From Calditrichia bacterium (GTDB lineage Bacteria; Calditrichota; Calditrichia; Calditrichales; Calditrichaceae): a stretch of 64,000 bases of DNA. The stretch spans positions 96,423 through 160,422 of the forward strand of contig JALSTK010000109.1 in assembly GCA_026983775.1 (NCBI GenBank), written 5' to 3'. Below are positions 35,948-44,952 of this stretch, in pieces; the stretch's first letter is position 1; every line of letters starts with the position of its first letter. A program made the position numbers and the translations under genes. The notes beneath the pieces are model-generated. The model searched no databases, was not told where the DNA came from, and worked only from the letters and a program-made list of their open reading frames with translations.

Positions 35948-38311
35948 TTAGTGCTTCTTAATAATCGGTTTCTGGGCCATAACACTGATGCTGTACACCC
36001 TAAAAGAGGGCTGAATAAAGTGAATTTCAAGTACATTATCGCCATCTTTAACCATCCGAACCGGTCCTACCTGACACTCGTAATTATTAGCCGCTGTGGG
36101 GGCGGTGATGGTATAACGTCCTTCATTCTTGATAACTTTTTTATTGAGAGTGATTGATTTGTACCATTGTTCGCTCCTGGCCCTGGAAACAATCCCTTTC
36201 GGTAATTTAATATAAAGATCGTATACCGGAAATTTGGCTTCCGAAGGAATCCGGATATTAAGACGAAAGACATATTCATTCTTCCCTCCCGGATTTGTGG
36301 TAGTCGGCAGGGCGAAGACACGCCTGTATGTCTTTGCTTTGGTGATCCATTTGGAGGACCAGGGGTCGCATTCCGCAGCCCGGAGGCGGATTTTTCGATT
36401 TTTACCCTCATAATGACGAAAATGAGTGACAATAGCCCGCGCTTTCAACACACCGCGATCATTGGGATTTTGAGTAAAAGAATCGTACAACCGGGGAATG
36501 GCAGCTTCCGGGAAATCTACTGTTTGAATCTGCTTTAATTGACTACTGAGTCGGGTCATTTTTTGCCGGGCAGCCTGGCTACCGTTCCGGCTGAAGGTCA
36601 TTTCATAAACCGGCCGGAATACCGGATTCGAATAAAACGATTCCACGCTGTCCACGGCCATCAAATGGTCTTTGACAAAACGACGGGCCCGGTTCAGGGA
36701 AAGACGGTTAATCTTATTATAGAGACTGTCTTCCATGGTACGCACCAACTGATTTTTAACGGGTCTCATTTTTTGAGGATGCAGAAAATCATTATCACTG
36801 AACAAGGCGCTCAAAGCCTGTTCTGCGGCCATCCAGTTCTGATTCGCCAGGGCTGTAACAATCTTCTTCTTCTGGCTGTTTAGTGAAAGCTGATCCAGAT
36901 TCTTGTACAGATCCGGCAGGAACTGAATATCCCGGTTACGTCGAATCAGGCTACGCATAGCCCGGTAATCGTTTTTACTCTTATAAGCGTTAATTTGCGG
37001 GATGAGACGATCTGCCGAACGAAATTCTTTCAATAAGTTAGAAATTCTACGTTGTAAAGCTGCAATTTTGTTATTTAATAAACGCACACAGGTATAGCTT
37101 CCAAAGTTTGCCAAAGCCGAACCACCGGCACGAGGCAAACGATATTGAATTTTCGAAAGACGAGTAAGCATGCCGCTCATATAGGTATTATCCGGCATCT
37201 GACCCGTACGACGCATCTCGCTCATTAAGGCGTCCACCTTTTGCCGGGAAGAGTGCAGTCCGTTTGCTTTTTTATTGAAGGCATGAATAAAATCCGAAAG
37301 ACGAGTAAAATCAGCACCGGCCGGAATCCGGGCCGCTTTATAGAGAGCTCCGATGGCATCGATTTTAGATTGAATGGGCTGCACATCACCTTTTTTTCTG
37401 AATTGGGTCTGATAGTAAGCCACACACTCGGGCAGGCGCCGTTTTAAAATCTTGGATATCTCGCTAACCGCATTCAGAGGATAATCTTCGCTGTGGTTAT
37501 AGAAATCGGTAAAGAAAGACAGTTGGTTGAGGAAAGTCTCTGTTTTACCCCGACTCTGTCGATCGATTTTAGCGAGGTTCAGAACCGTGGCATATTGTTT
37601 CTGAAAAGAGAGCTCCTCGTCAAGCTGTAAGCTCAACTGTACATAATCCTGATAGGCCGGATCATTGGAATTTTTAATATCCGGCGGGAAAATATCTTCT
37701 ATGTCTTTCAGTTTCTTTTTAAGATTGTGCAGGTTTTCGGTTTTTGTCGCCACCTGGGCCGCTTCGCTAACAACATCGAAAGTATCGAAAGTTACCGACC
37801 CTCCTAAATTCTGATACGGGCCGGGATCCACTCGATTTTCACTGAGCGTCTCCTTAAAGGATGCGGCTTTGTTTTCGAAACGGAAACGCCACTTGGGCAC
37901 ATAACGATATTTCAGATTCAATATCAAATCCTGTTTCACCAGATCGATTACCCAGTAAAATTTTTGCACACTTTTATCCAGAGAAAAGACGCTTTGATGA
38001 TCGGGTTCCGTACTTTCATCCTTAATTTCCACAATTCGTCCCTTGCCGTCATCAAAAGTTTCGGTAAGGTAACTGTTAATCAGCTCTTTATTGGTCAAAT
38101 CCAGAACCAGGTAAAAATTCTCTTTCCGGGGACCGGGAAAAATAATAAAATACTTTTTATCCTTCTTAAGTTCAAAATCCTTTTTGTCATTCTTCAGCTC
38201 AATATAACCGTCTTCAGCTGCTTTCACTTCCGGTTTCGGTTTAAGTTGTTTATAGGCCGCGCATTGAACCAAAAACAAGGTAATGATTAAAAGAAGAAGA
38301 CTACGTTTCAT
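35948..38311 (-). CDS. Large lipoprotein of unknown family, first gene of the ABC/dacB cluster
   Basis: A 787-aa protein with a lipoprotein signal (FLVQC, Cys at residue 17). Residues about 35-175 are beta-rich. Residues 195-640 are almost wholly helical with many charged heptad-like segments, and the last 150 residues are beta-rich again (VFRLNIRIPSEAKFPVYDLYIKL; NVLEIHFIQPSFRVYSISVM). It lies just upstream of the binding protein and points the same way. A scaffold linking the outer membrane to the importer is possible, but that is inference. Family not recognised. Confidence 0.7.
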   Translation of the reverse strand: MKRSLLLLIITLFLVQCAAYKQLKPKPEVKAAEDGYIELKNDKKDFELKKDKKYFIIFPGPRKENFYLVLDLTNKELINSYLTETFDDGKGRIVEIKDESTEPDHQSVFSLDKSVQKFYWVIDLVKQDLILNLKYRYVPKWRFRFENKAASFKETLSENRVDPGPYQNLGGSVTFDTFDVVSEAAQVATKTENLHNLKKKLKDIEDIFPPDIKNSNDPAYQDYVQLSLQLDEELSFQKQYATVLNLAKIDRQSRGKTETFLNQLSFFTDFYNHSEDYPLNAVSEISKILKRRLPECVAYYQTQFRKKGDVQPIQSKIDAIGALYKAARIPAGADFTRLSDFIHAFNKKANGLHSSRQKVDALMSEMRRTGQMPDNTYMSGMLTRLSKIQYRLPRAGGSALANFGSYTCVRLLNNKIAALQRRISNLLKEFRSADRLIPQINAYKSKNDYRAMRSLIRRNRDIQFLPDLYKNLDQLSLNSQKKKIVTALANQNWMAAEQALSALFSDNDFLHPQKMRPVKNQLVRTMEDSLYNKINRLSLNRARRFVKDHLMAVDSVESFYSNPVFRPVYEMTFSRNGSQAARQKMTRLSSQLKQIQTVDFPEAAIPRLYDSFTQNPNDRGVLKARAIVTHFRHYEGKNRKIRLRAAECDPWSSKWITKAKTYRRVFALPTTTNPGGKNEYVFRLNIRIPSEAKFPVYDLYIKLPKGIVSRARSEQWYKSITLNKKVIKNEGRYTITAPTAANNYECQVGPVRMVKDGDNVLEIHFIQPSFRVYSISVMAQKPIIKKH

Positions 38312-38801
38312 AGATTAACCTTTCTGCTTTTGTTTTACGGAAATTTAGTACAAGAGAATTTATAATACAACGAAATAAGTATTGCCATGTTTCCATTCTT
38401 TAACTTTTTCATTGAATTGTTAAATTTAAAACGGGTGCAAAGATTATTCCAAAGGTTCTGTCCGGCAAATCGTTCGCTAACTGAATCCCCCCTGCTAAAA
38501 AGCTTTTGATGGAAATTGGGTTACAGATTGAACATAAAATGAGTAAGAATGCGTACAAAGTGGTTGAAAATAAATCAAAATTCTATTTCACTCATTCAAG
38601 CTCAATTCCGACCAGAAATAATCGTTATCTCACCAAAAGGAACGGAGATGGAGCGTTAAAATTATTCCCATGAAGGTCTGTTTTCGAAACCGTCTACCCT
38701 TTCAATTATTTTAAATGGAAACAGATTTGTTTCTCTTCCCATTGCATTTATATGGATTCACACCTACATTTACTATCACTATTTTTAAAAGGGGGATAGA
38801 C
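38312..38801. other. Intergenic region, divergent promoters expected
   Basis: 490 bp between the divergent large-lipoprotein gene and small-lipoprotein gene. AT-rich, with no convincing ORF, hairpin or repeat seen. It should carry the promoters for both directions. Confidence 0.4.
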
Positions 38802-39164
38802 ATGATCAAACGGACTACGCTTCTTGGAGTGTTGCTTGTGCTGGCTTGCAGTACACCCCAGGGAAAAAAGAACGATACGTCTCCGCCGATTATCAATGAG
38901 ATTACGGCTTTGCCATCCGCTCTTTCGCCGAACGGGCAGAGTACGGTTAAATGCAAGGCTACGGATGAGGGCGGATATCCGCTACAGTATACGTGGCATA
39001 GCCCATTGGGAACAATTATCGGCAGTGATAGTGTGGTCACGTGGGTGGCTCCGGATTTTTCCTGTGAAATTTATATATCATGCAAGGTTGAAGATTTATT
39101 TCATAATACGGCCGAAGACAGTGTTTTTGTACAGGTCAAAGCCGACAGTTCAGGAACAGGTTGA
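38802..39164 (+). CDS. Small lipoprotein with Ig-like domain
   Basis: A 120-aa protein with a lipobox (LLVLAC, Cys at residue 16), then a short linker and one probable Ig/PKD-like beta-sandwich (SPNGQSTVKCKATDEGGYPL, YTWHSPLGTI, VTWVAPDFSC). The ATG at 38802 has GGGGG upstream; an in-frame ATG at 38715 is rejected because it would bury the signal peptide. Followed by two small genes on the same strand. Function unknown. Confidence 0.7.
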   Translation: MIKRTTLLGVLLVLACSTPQGKKNDTSPPIINEITALPSALSPNGQSTVKCKATDEGGYPLQYTWHSPLGTIIGSDSVVTWVAPDFSCEIYISCKVEDLFHNTAEDSVFVQVKADSSGTG

Positions 39165-39185
39165 TTTTTTAATCGGGTATAGAAC

Positions 39186-39491
39186 ATGGACATGAATGTA
39201 CTCATCGATGAGATGAAGCAGAAAACCATTTTTACAATGAGTCCTACAAAATTAGATGATCTTTTAAAGGAAGTCGATATTATATTGGAAAGGGACACGC
39301 TTATCTCCGGATATATTCGCATTTTAAAATATGGATCCCACTATTTAACACAGGAGACATCCGATAAAAATGAAGTAGTGCTTCGTCTTTTTGCATCCAA
39401 AGAAGAAGCCCGGGCTCTCGTTAATGATCATTTGGAAACATACGATCAAATGTGGGACGGATGCGGTTGCAAGGTGGATTATTATTCCTGA
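39186..39491 (+). CDS. Conserved-looking small protein of unknown function
   Basis: A 101-aa soluble protein (start at 39186, or the second Met at 39192). It has an N-terminal helical part and a beta/alpha C-terminal part containing EARALVNDHLETYDQMWDGC, followed by a CGC-type cluster at the C-terminus (DGCGCKVDYYS). No family recognised. It lies 21 bp after the lipoprotein gene and 49 bp before the CBS gene. Confidence 0.55.
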   Translation: MDMNVLIDEMKQKTIFTMSPTKLDDLLKEVDIILERDTLISGYIRILKYGSHYLTQETSDKNEVVLRLFASKEEARALVNDHLETYDQMWDGCGCKVDYYS

Positions 39492-39540
39492 TTTACAGAA
39501 CGGATGCTTTCAATTTGCTGATCCAATAGGAGGAAATAAT

Positions 39541-39978
39541 ATGGACAAAATTTACAAAATTGAAGATTTCATGGACAAAACCTTTGTAATTCTCTCTCCG
39601 GACATGGATGTCTATCAAGCGATTGATACCTTTTTAAAAGAGGGTGTAACCAGTGCCGTGGTGGCCGACGAAAATAAGAAGTGTGTGGGCATTCTATCCG
39701 AAAAGGATTGTCTGAAATTGTTGGCCGGTGGTTCTTACCACCAATTGCCCGGTGGAAAGGTCAAAGACTTCATGACCACTGAGGTTTATTGTATCCCGCC
39801 CTATACCGATATTTTTAAGGTGGCCGATATCTTTTTACATAATTATTTCAGAAGATTGGTCATTACAAATGAAGACAATATGGTGTTAGGTCAGATTACA
39901 CGACGCGACATGCTGCGCATCATAAAAAAATTACATAAAGGCGATGGGAAAGAGAAGAAGATCGCACCCATTATGTAA
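39541..39978 (+). CDS. CBS-domain protein
   Basis: A 145-aa protein consisting of two CBS domains, the pair that binds adenosyl ligands such as AMP, ATP or SAM. Signatures are SPDMDVYQAIDTFLKEGVTS with VGILSEKDCLKLL (CBS1), and TTEVYCIPPYTDIFKVADIF with VLGQITRRDMLRII (CBS2). An upstream in-frame start at 39391 is rejected; the ATG at 39541 has an ideal AGGAGG. Stand-alone CBS proteins are usually energy-sensing regulators; the target is unknown. Confidence 0.88.
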   Translation: MDKIYKIEDFMDKTFVILSPDMDVYQAIDTFLKEGVTSAVVADENKKCVGILSEKDCLKLLAGGSYHQLPGGKVKDFMTTEVYCIPPYTDIFKVADIFLHNYFRRLVITNEDNMVLGQITRRDMLRIIKKLHKGDGKEKKIAPIM

Positions 39979-40295
39979 GGCGAACCGAGAAGATTGGAAC
40001 CTTTAGAAGGGTTCGGGCAAAGTCGAAAGCAAATACATGTCTAATATCCGATAAGAGATCTCTCCTGCCCAATTTTTCCCGCACAACAATGAGCGGATGC
40101 CGGCAACTTTTATGGTTGAGGCTACTCCAAAAACCGAATTTTGTCATACCGACCTGCCTGAGGCGGGAAAAATTCTTTCCGATTCATATTACCCATAGGC
40201 TTCTCGGTCGCCCAGCTCTTCGAAAGGACCGTATCAGACCTCTTTAGGATGGATTCATTGTTAGTAACGGACTCTCCTATTGCGCAACGAAGAAT
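39979..40295. other. Intergenic region between convergent genes with a repeat relic
   Basis: 317 bp between convergent CBS and arcA genes. It contains a short hairpin with a 3-nt loop, CCTGCC-TGA-GGCGGG (40153-40167, one T-G wobble), preceded by TTGTCATACCGA and followed by an A/T tract. This recalls dispersed intergenic hairpins of other genomes. No ORF is supported. Confidence 0.45.
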
Positions 40296-41534
40296 CTAAC
40301 CATCTCTTAAAATCGGCATGGTCATACAGCGACAGCCGCCGCCGCCACGGGTCAGTTCATTCCCGGACATGGCCACCGCATATTTTTCCATAGTCTGCAA
40401 ATCAATCTTACCGTTCAGTACTTCTTCCGCCTCTACGCGGGGGATACCGGCCTGAGCCAACTCCTCGAAAGTATGAGTATTGATCCCATAGCCGATGATC
40501 CTGCCCGGAGCGATGGTGAAGAAATTAGCACCGGCCTGCCATTGTTCCCGCTTTTGATGTAATAGAACCGATCCGCCGCAAAATACCGGTTCCAGTTTGA
40601 TATCTACCTCTTTCAGAGCGTCCAGCAAATAGGAAACGCGCCGGATTTTAGGATGTTCGGGATGCGTAATATTGACATGTACGGCATCAACCCCTTCCTT
40701 GTCCAGAATCAGTGGGGGGTACACCACCGCTTTATCATGATCGATGCGGGTGAAAATCATATCCAGATGAATAGTAGCTCGTTTTTTGGGCAATAAGACC
40801 ACAATAATATGTTTAACATTACCCCCTCTTTTAAATTCGTCAATCAGATAATCGATGCCCTGCGAAGAAGTACGTTCACTCATTCCGATCAGTACCGTAT
40901 CCCGGCGAAGGATTAAAATATCCCCTCCCTCGAAAGTTACGCTTGGTATGGAATCCTGAGTGGCATCCACCAGAAAATCTTCACAGAGCAGATTATGATG
41001 ATAACGGAAAATATGGCTCATAATGATGGCCTCAGCGGCACGGATCCTGCTGGCCATATTACCGATAAAGACTCGGTCATTAATGACCATGGCCGAATCC
41101 CGTGTAAAAAACAAATTCGGCAGGGGGGGCAGAGCAAAAAACCGCTTCGACAGAAAGTGATCCAGTGTATTACGCTTTAAAGGTGTCCCTAGAATAAGCT
41201 GATCGGCCAGGGTCTCAGGCCGGATATCCAGCAGTTCGCCGATCAATTCCGGCTCCTGCAGGTTGGTGCAAAGGCTGCGGATCAGGGATTGTTTGCTCTC
41301 TTCCTTTTGCAGGATGTCAACTAACAGGTCTTTAACCTGAAGTACGGTAGCAACTTTGTTCAAAACACCGCTTAATTGCATATGTTGTTCACGGGCGGCA
41401 TTCAGATTAAGGATATCATCATACAACAGTTCTTCAGCCGAATCGGGAGTCATCTGTTCCAGCTCCGGCCCCGGCGTATGTAAAACGACCGCCTGCAGAG
41501 GATTGATCTCCGAATTCACATGTATTTTGATCAT
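40296..41534 (-). CDS. arcA: Arginine deiminase
   Basis: It hydrolyses arginine to citrulline and ammonia. The 412-aa protein has the family core: PLPNLFFTRDSAMVIN, EGGDILILRRDTVLIGMSER, HLDMIFTRID (catalytic His region) and the C-terminal catalytic Cys in RGGGGCRCMTMPI. I chose the ATG at 41534 over a TTG at 41552, because the residues after 41534 match the usual ADI N-terminus (SEINPLQAVVLHTPG). Co-transcribed with the upstream PLP lyase, 49 bp apart. No arcB or arcC gene is present nearby. Confidence 0.93.
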   Translation of the reverse strand: MIKIHVNSEINPLQAVVLHTPGPELEQMTPDSAEELLYDDILNLNAAREQHMQLSGVLNKVATVLQVKDLLVDILQKEESKQSLIRSLCTNLQEPELIGELLDIRPETLADQLILGTPLKRNTLDHFLSKRFFALPPLPNLFFTRDSAMVINDRVFIGNMASRIRAAEAIIMSHIFRYHHNLLCEDFLVDATQDSIPSVTFEGGDILILRRDTVLIGMSERTSSQGIDYLIDEFKRGGNVKHIIVVLLPKKRATIHLDMIFTRIDHDKAVVYPPLILDKEGVDAVHVNITHPEHPKIRRVSYLLDALKEVDIKLEPVFCGGSVLLHQKREQWQAGANFFTIAPGRIIGYGINTHTFEELAQAGIPRVEAEEVLNGKIDLQTMEKYAVAMSGNELTRGGGGCRCMTMPILRDG

Positions 41535-41583
41535 TACAAACCTATTACCCAAAAGTTATGATGGTGAAGGTTCAAAATCCCTT

Positions 41584-42774
41584 TTACGATTTAATCTTGT
41601 TCAGCGCCTGATCCAAATCGGCAATGAGTTCATCCGCATCTTCAATGCCGACCGAAAGCCGCACCAGGCCGTCTGTAATATGTGCTTCGAGACGTTGTTC
41701 GCGACCCATAATAGCATGCGTCATGGAAGCCGGATGCTGGATCAATGTCTCGACTCCCCCCAGGCTAACGGCTAATTGGCAAAGTTTCACACTATCCATA
41801 ACCATTTTTCCACCATCAACACCGCCCTGAACCTCAAAGCTAATCATTCCGCCGGGACATTTCATCTGTTTTTTGGCCACTTCATATCCGGGATGTGATT
41901 TTAATCCCGGATAAATGACTTTATCGACCCTGGGATGCTTGTCCAGAAATTCCGCTATTTTTTGGGCATTTTGGCAATGCCGTTCCATACGCATGGCTAA
42001 AGTCTTAATTCCTCTGTGCACCAGGAAAGAATCCACCGGTCCCAGAGTTCCTCCCAGAAGATTAAGAGTTTTTCGCATTAATTTGTAGCTTTCTTCATCT
42101 TTGGCGATAATGATTCCACCGACTACATCGGCATGTCCGTTCAGGAATTTGGTCAGACTATGGACTACTATATCCGTACCCAGTAGCAACGGTTTCTGTA
42201 AGACAGGACTGGCAAAGGTGTTGTCCACAACCAGAATAGCCCTCTGAGCATGGGCAACCTTAGCCACTTCTTCCAAATCGGTTACCGCCAGGGTAGGGTT
42301 ACCCGGTGTTTCGACATAGATCATCTTTGTATTGGCTCGGAGCGCCTGTTGAACTTTTGCTAAATCGTCCGTATCGGTAAAAGTCGTTTCCACTCCGAAT
42401 TTTTTAAATATAGTTGCCAGCAGCGTATTGGTCGGTCCGTACACCGCTTCGGAGCAAACCACATGATCGCCTTGTTTCAAATAAGCGCTCAATACCGTAT
42501 GGATGGCAGCCATCCCGCTGGCACAGGCCAGACCTTTATATCCCTTTTCCAGTTCGGCCACGGCATTTTCCAATGCTTCCACCGTGGGATTGCCCATACG
42601 TGTGTAAATATATCCATCTTCTTTTCCGCTGAACAGGCGGGCTCCATGATCTGCATTATGAAATTTAAAGGTCGATGTCTGGTAGATGGGAGGAACGACC
42701 GCGAGATGCTCGTTATCCGATACTCCGGCATGGACACTTTTCGTTAAATCGCTGTAATTTTTATGATGGCTCAT
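41584..42774 (-). CDS. Cys/Met metabolism PLP enzyme, probable methionine gamma-lyase
   Basis: A 396-aa fold-type I PLP enzyme. It shows YTRMGNPTVEALENAVAELE, ASGMAAIHTVL, YVETPGNPTL, the PLP lysine in VVHSLTKFLNGHADVVGG, and the GGVETLIQHPASMTHA C-terminal motif. The Cys in AIMGREQRL is absent, so it could equally be cystathionine gamma-lyase/synthase; methionine gamma-lyase is best guess from overall pattern. The ATG at 42774 has GGAGG six bases upstream, which rules out the Met at 42795. A 16-bp palindrome lies 28 bp before the start codon. Confidence 0.85.
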   Translation of the reverse strand: MSHHKNYSDLTKSVHAGVSDNEHLAVVPPIYQTSTFKFHNADHGARLFSGKEDGYIYTRMGNPTVEALENAVAELEKGYKGLACASGMAAIHTVLSAYLKQGDHVVCSEAVYGPTNTLLATIFKKFGVETTFTDTDDLAKVQQALRANTKMIYVETPGNPTLAVTDLEEVAKVAHAQRAILVVDNTFASPVLQKPLLLGTDIVVHSLTKFLNGHADVVGGIIIAKDEESYKLMRKTLNLLGGTLGPVDSFLVHRGIKTLAMRMERHCQNAQKIAEFLDKHPRVDKVIYPGLKSHPGYEVAKKQMKCPGGMISFEVQGGVDGGKMVMDSVKLCQLAVSLGGVETLIQHPASMTHAIMGREQRLEAHITDGLVRLSVGIEDADELIADLDQALNKIKS

Positions 42775-42801
42775 TTCAACCTCCACTTGAATCATTTATA
42801 A

Positions 42802-42817
42802 TGATATAATTATATCA
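42802..42817. promoter_or_regulatory. Perfect 16-bp palindrome, candidate operator over a -10 element
   Basis: TGATATAATTATATCA lies 28 bp before the ATG of the PLP lyase-arcA unit (minus strand) and contains TATAAT on either strand. It is therefore well placed as a repressor or activator site overlapping the -10. No -35 is obvious. Confidence 0.45.
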
Positions 42818-42928
42818 GGAATTGTCGATATTGCTTTCCTTTCCAAACATGCTAATATACGAAAATTTTCCCTGGAAAAAATAAGTATAAATATATGGTT
42901 TTATGAATAAAAAAACCGCATATATCTG

Positions 42929-44209
42929 CTATTTCCATAAATGGACCAACCACAGACTTAGATCCGGAAAGTATGTGATCAGAATGAGACTAAACAGAAG
43001 GATGATCAAAAAGGGAACGGAAGCCAGGTAGAGACGCAAAACCGGCTGCTTAAAACGAAACGACGCGATAAATAAATTCATACCAACCGGAGGCGTGGAA
43101 TAACCGATGCCCAGATTAGCCAGAAAGATAATTCCCAAATGAACCGGATCCACTCCGAATTTAGCGGCAATGGGAATGATGATCGGAGCCACTACCATAA
43201 TCGCAGAAAAGATATCCATCATGGCCCCCACCACCAGCAAAAAGATATTCAGGATTACCAGAAAGCCGATCTTAGTAGTGATATAACCCTGTAAAAAAAT
43301 CAGTATCTGTGAAGGTATTTCGGCATCGATCAGATAGTTGGCCAGGCCGAGAGCAGCAGATAAAATGACTAAAATGCCCCCTACCAGTATCATGCTCTGC
43401 CGGATAACATGGGGCAAATCTTTGCCAATTGAAATATCACGGTAAATAAAAACCTCAATGATAAATACATAAAATGCCGTAACTGCTGCGGCTTCGGTTG
43501 CTGTAAAAAATCCTCCGTATATACCTCCTAAAATGATAATCGGTAACGGGATTTCCCAGATAGCCTCTTTTGTCGCCTGCCAAATGTCTCCGGCGGATGT
43601 TACTCGTTTTGCCTGTATCCGGATATTTTTTTTATGAAAAAAATAGCTGTATAAAGACAGCAGTACAATCATCAATATGCTGGGTATAATTCCTGCTAAA
43701 AAGAGGCGGTCGATGCTGACCTGAGACACCAGGCCATAAAGAATAATAGGCAGACTCGGCGGAAAAAGCAAACCGAGATTACCGGAGGATGTCAGCAGCC
43801 CCAGACTAAAATTTTCGGGATAATGTTCCTTAAGCATAATCGGGTAGAGTAAGCCACCGAGGGCAATAATCGTCACTCCCGAAGCTCCGGTAAAAGCCGT
43901 AAAGATAGCGCATGAAAACAACGCCACGATGGCCAGGCCGCCGGGAAGCCAGCCGAACAGAGCGCGGGAAAGATTTACCAAACGCTGGGGTGTTTTGCTC
44001 TCTGCCAACAAATACCCGGCAAAAGTGAATAAAGGAATAGCCAACAGCACCGGTTGCTTGGCCATGCGGTAGAGTTCGATTATAGTCGCACTGGAATCAA
44101 TACCGGCACTGTGAAAAGCCAGCAAAGCTATGGCCGCGATGATGATAAAGAGGGGTGTTCCCAACAGGGCTAAAATGAACAGGCCCAGACCGATCAGAAA
44201 TTCATTCAT
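42929..44209 (-). CDS. dctM: TRAP transporter large permease subunit (DctM)
   Basis: A 426-aa inner-membrane protein with about 12 helices, the sodium-driven transport subunit of TRAP systems. Family motifs include FTGASGVTIIALGGLLYPIM, GNLGLLFPPSLPIILYG and IGYSTPPVGMNLFIASFRF. The ATG at 44209, with GAGGAG upstream, overlaps the end of dctQ. A longer start at 44248 is rejected. No binding-protein (DctP) gene lies in this neighbourhood, so the substrate cannot be deduced; C4-dicarboxylate or other carboxylates are usual. Confidence 0.92.
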   Translation of the reverse strand: MNEFLIGLGLFILALLGTPLFIIIAAIALLAFHSAGIDSSATIIELYRMAKQPVLLAIPLFTFAGYLLAESKTPQRLVNLSRALFGWLPGGLAIVALFSCAIFTAFTGASGVTIIALGGLLYPIMLKEHYPENFSLGLLTSSGNLGLLFPPSLPIILYGLVSQVSIDRLFLAGIIPSILMIVLLSLYSYFFHKKNIRIQAKRVTSAGDIWQATKEAIWEIPLPIIILGGIYGGFFTATEAAAVTAFYVFIIEVFIYRDISIGKDLPHVIRQSMILVGGILVILSAALGLANYLIDAEIPSQILIFLQGYITTKIGFLVILNIFLLVVGAMMDIFSAIMVVAPIIIPIAAKFGVDPVHLGIIFLANLGIGYSTPPVGMNLFIASFRFKQPVLRLYLASVPFLIILLFSLILITYFPDLSLWLVHLWK

Positions 44210-44714
44210 GGTCTGTTTTCTCCTCGCGGGCAACACTTCGTTCGGCAAACGATAGAAGGATATAGAAGAAAAAACGCAGGCTCATCAACGCGAAACCGAT
44301 GGGAATGATCACTTCGAAATACCAGGCCGGAATATGAGCGAATAACCGGGAACCGAAAATACGTTCATTTATAACAAAATCGGTAGCCGCCCTGGCCAGA
44401 AATGCGGTTACGATACATGAGAAGAGATTGATTATAATCCGGACGACCCTGCGGGAAAGGCCCTTCAGCAAACGGCCGAACACATCGATATTTATATGAC
44501 GTTCGTCTTTAGTGGCTAAAGAGGCACCGATGAAGCCAACCCACAATACGAGGTGGCGTAAAAATATATCCCCCCATAAAAAACCATGATCAAACACGTT
44601 GCGTAAAACCACCTGCAGGAAAGCCAGAAATACCATGATCAACACTACAATCACTAAAAATAATTGTTCAAACCAGGCCAGCCTGTCATTCAACCGCTTT
44701 AATGCCCGAAACAT
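44202..44714 (-). CDS. dctQ: TRAP transporter small permease subunit (DctQ)
   Basis: A 170-aa protein with four transmembrane helices. The DctQ pattern is visible: FLQVVLRNVFDHGFLWGDIF and LRHLVLWVGFIGASLATKDERHINIDV, in which Trp and the ERHI motif are typical. It forms the membrane complex with DctM, which overlaps it by 8 bp downstream. It is transcribed divergently from trkH. Confidence 0.92.
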   Translation of the reverse strand: MFRALKRLNDRLAWFEQLFLVIVVLIMVFLAFLQVVLRNVFDHGFLWGDIFLRHLVLWVGFIGASLATKDERHINIDVFGRLLKGLSRRVVRIIINLFSCIVTAFLARAATDFVINERIFGSRLFAHIPAWYFEVIIPIGFALMSLRFFFYILLSFAERSVAREEKTDHE

Positions 44715-44952
44715 ATGATTGTCACCCGAAAGTTATATATAGATTTTTCTAAGATAGCCAACCAATGAAAATGTTTCAAGGTATTTGCGTTATATTTGAA
44801 ATTTCAGCTATATTCTTATCAATATCAGAATGAAACCGATCTTATGGAAAGAAGATGTGAGCACCACCCTTAGCTGAAAAGAATGGATGCGGGCTCATCC
44901 GTTGTTTATCCTGGAAGAGAGCGGAAGCACAAGAAAGATAGAATAATTACTT

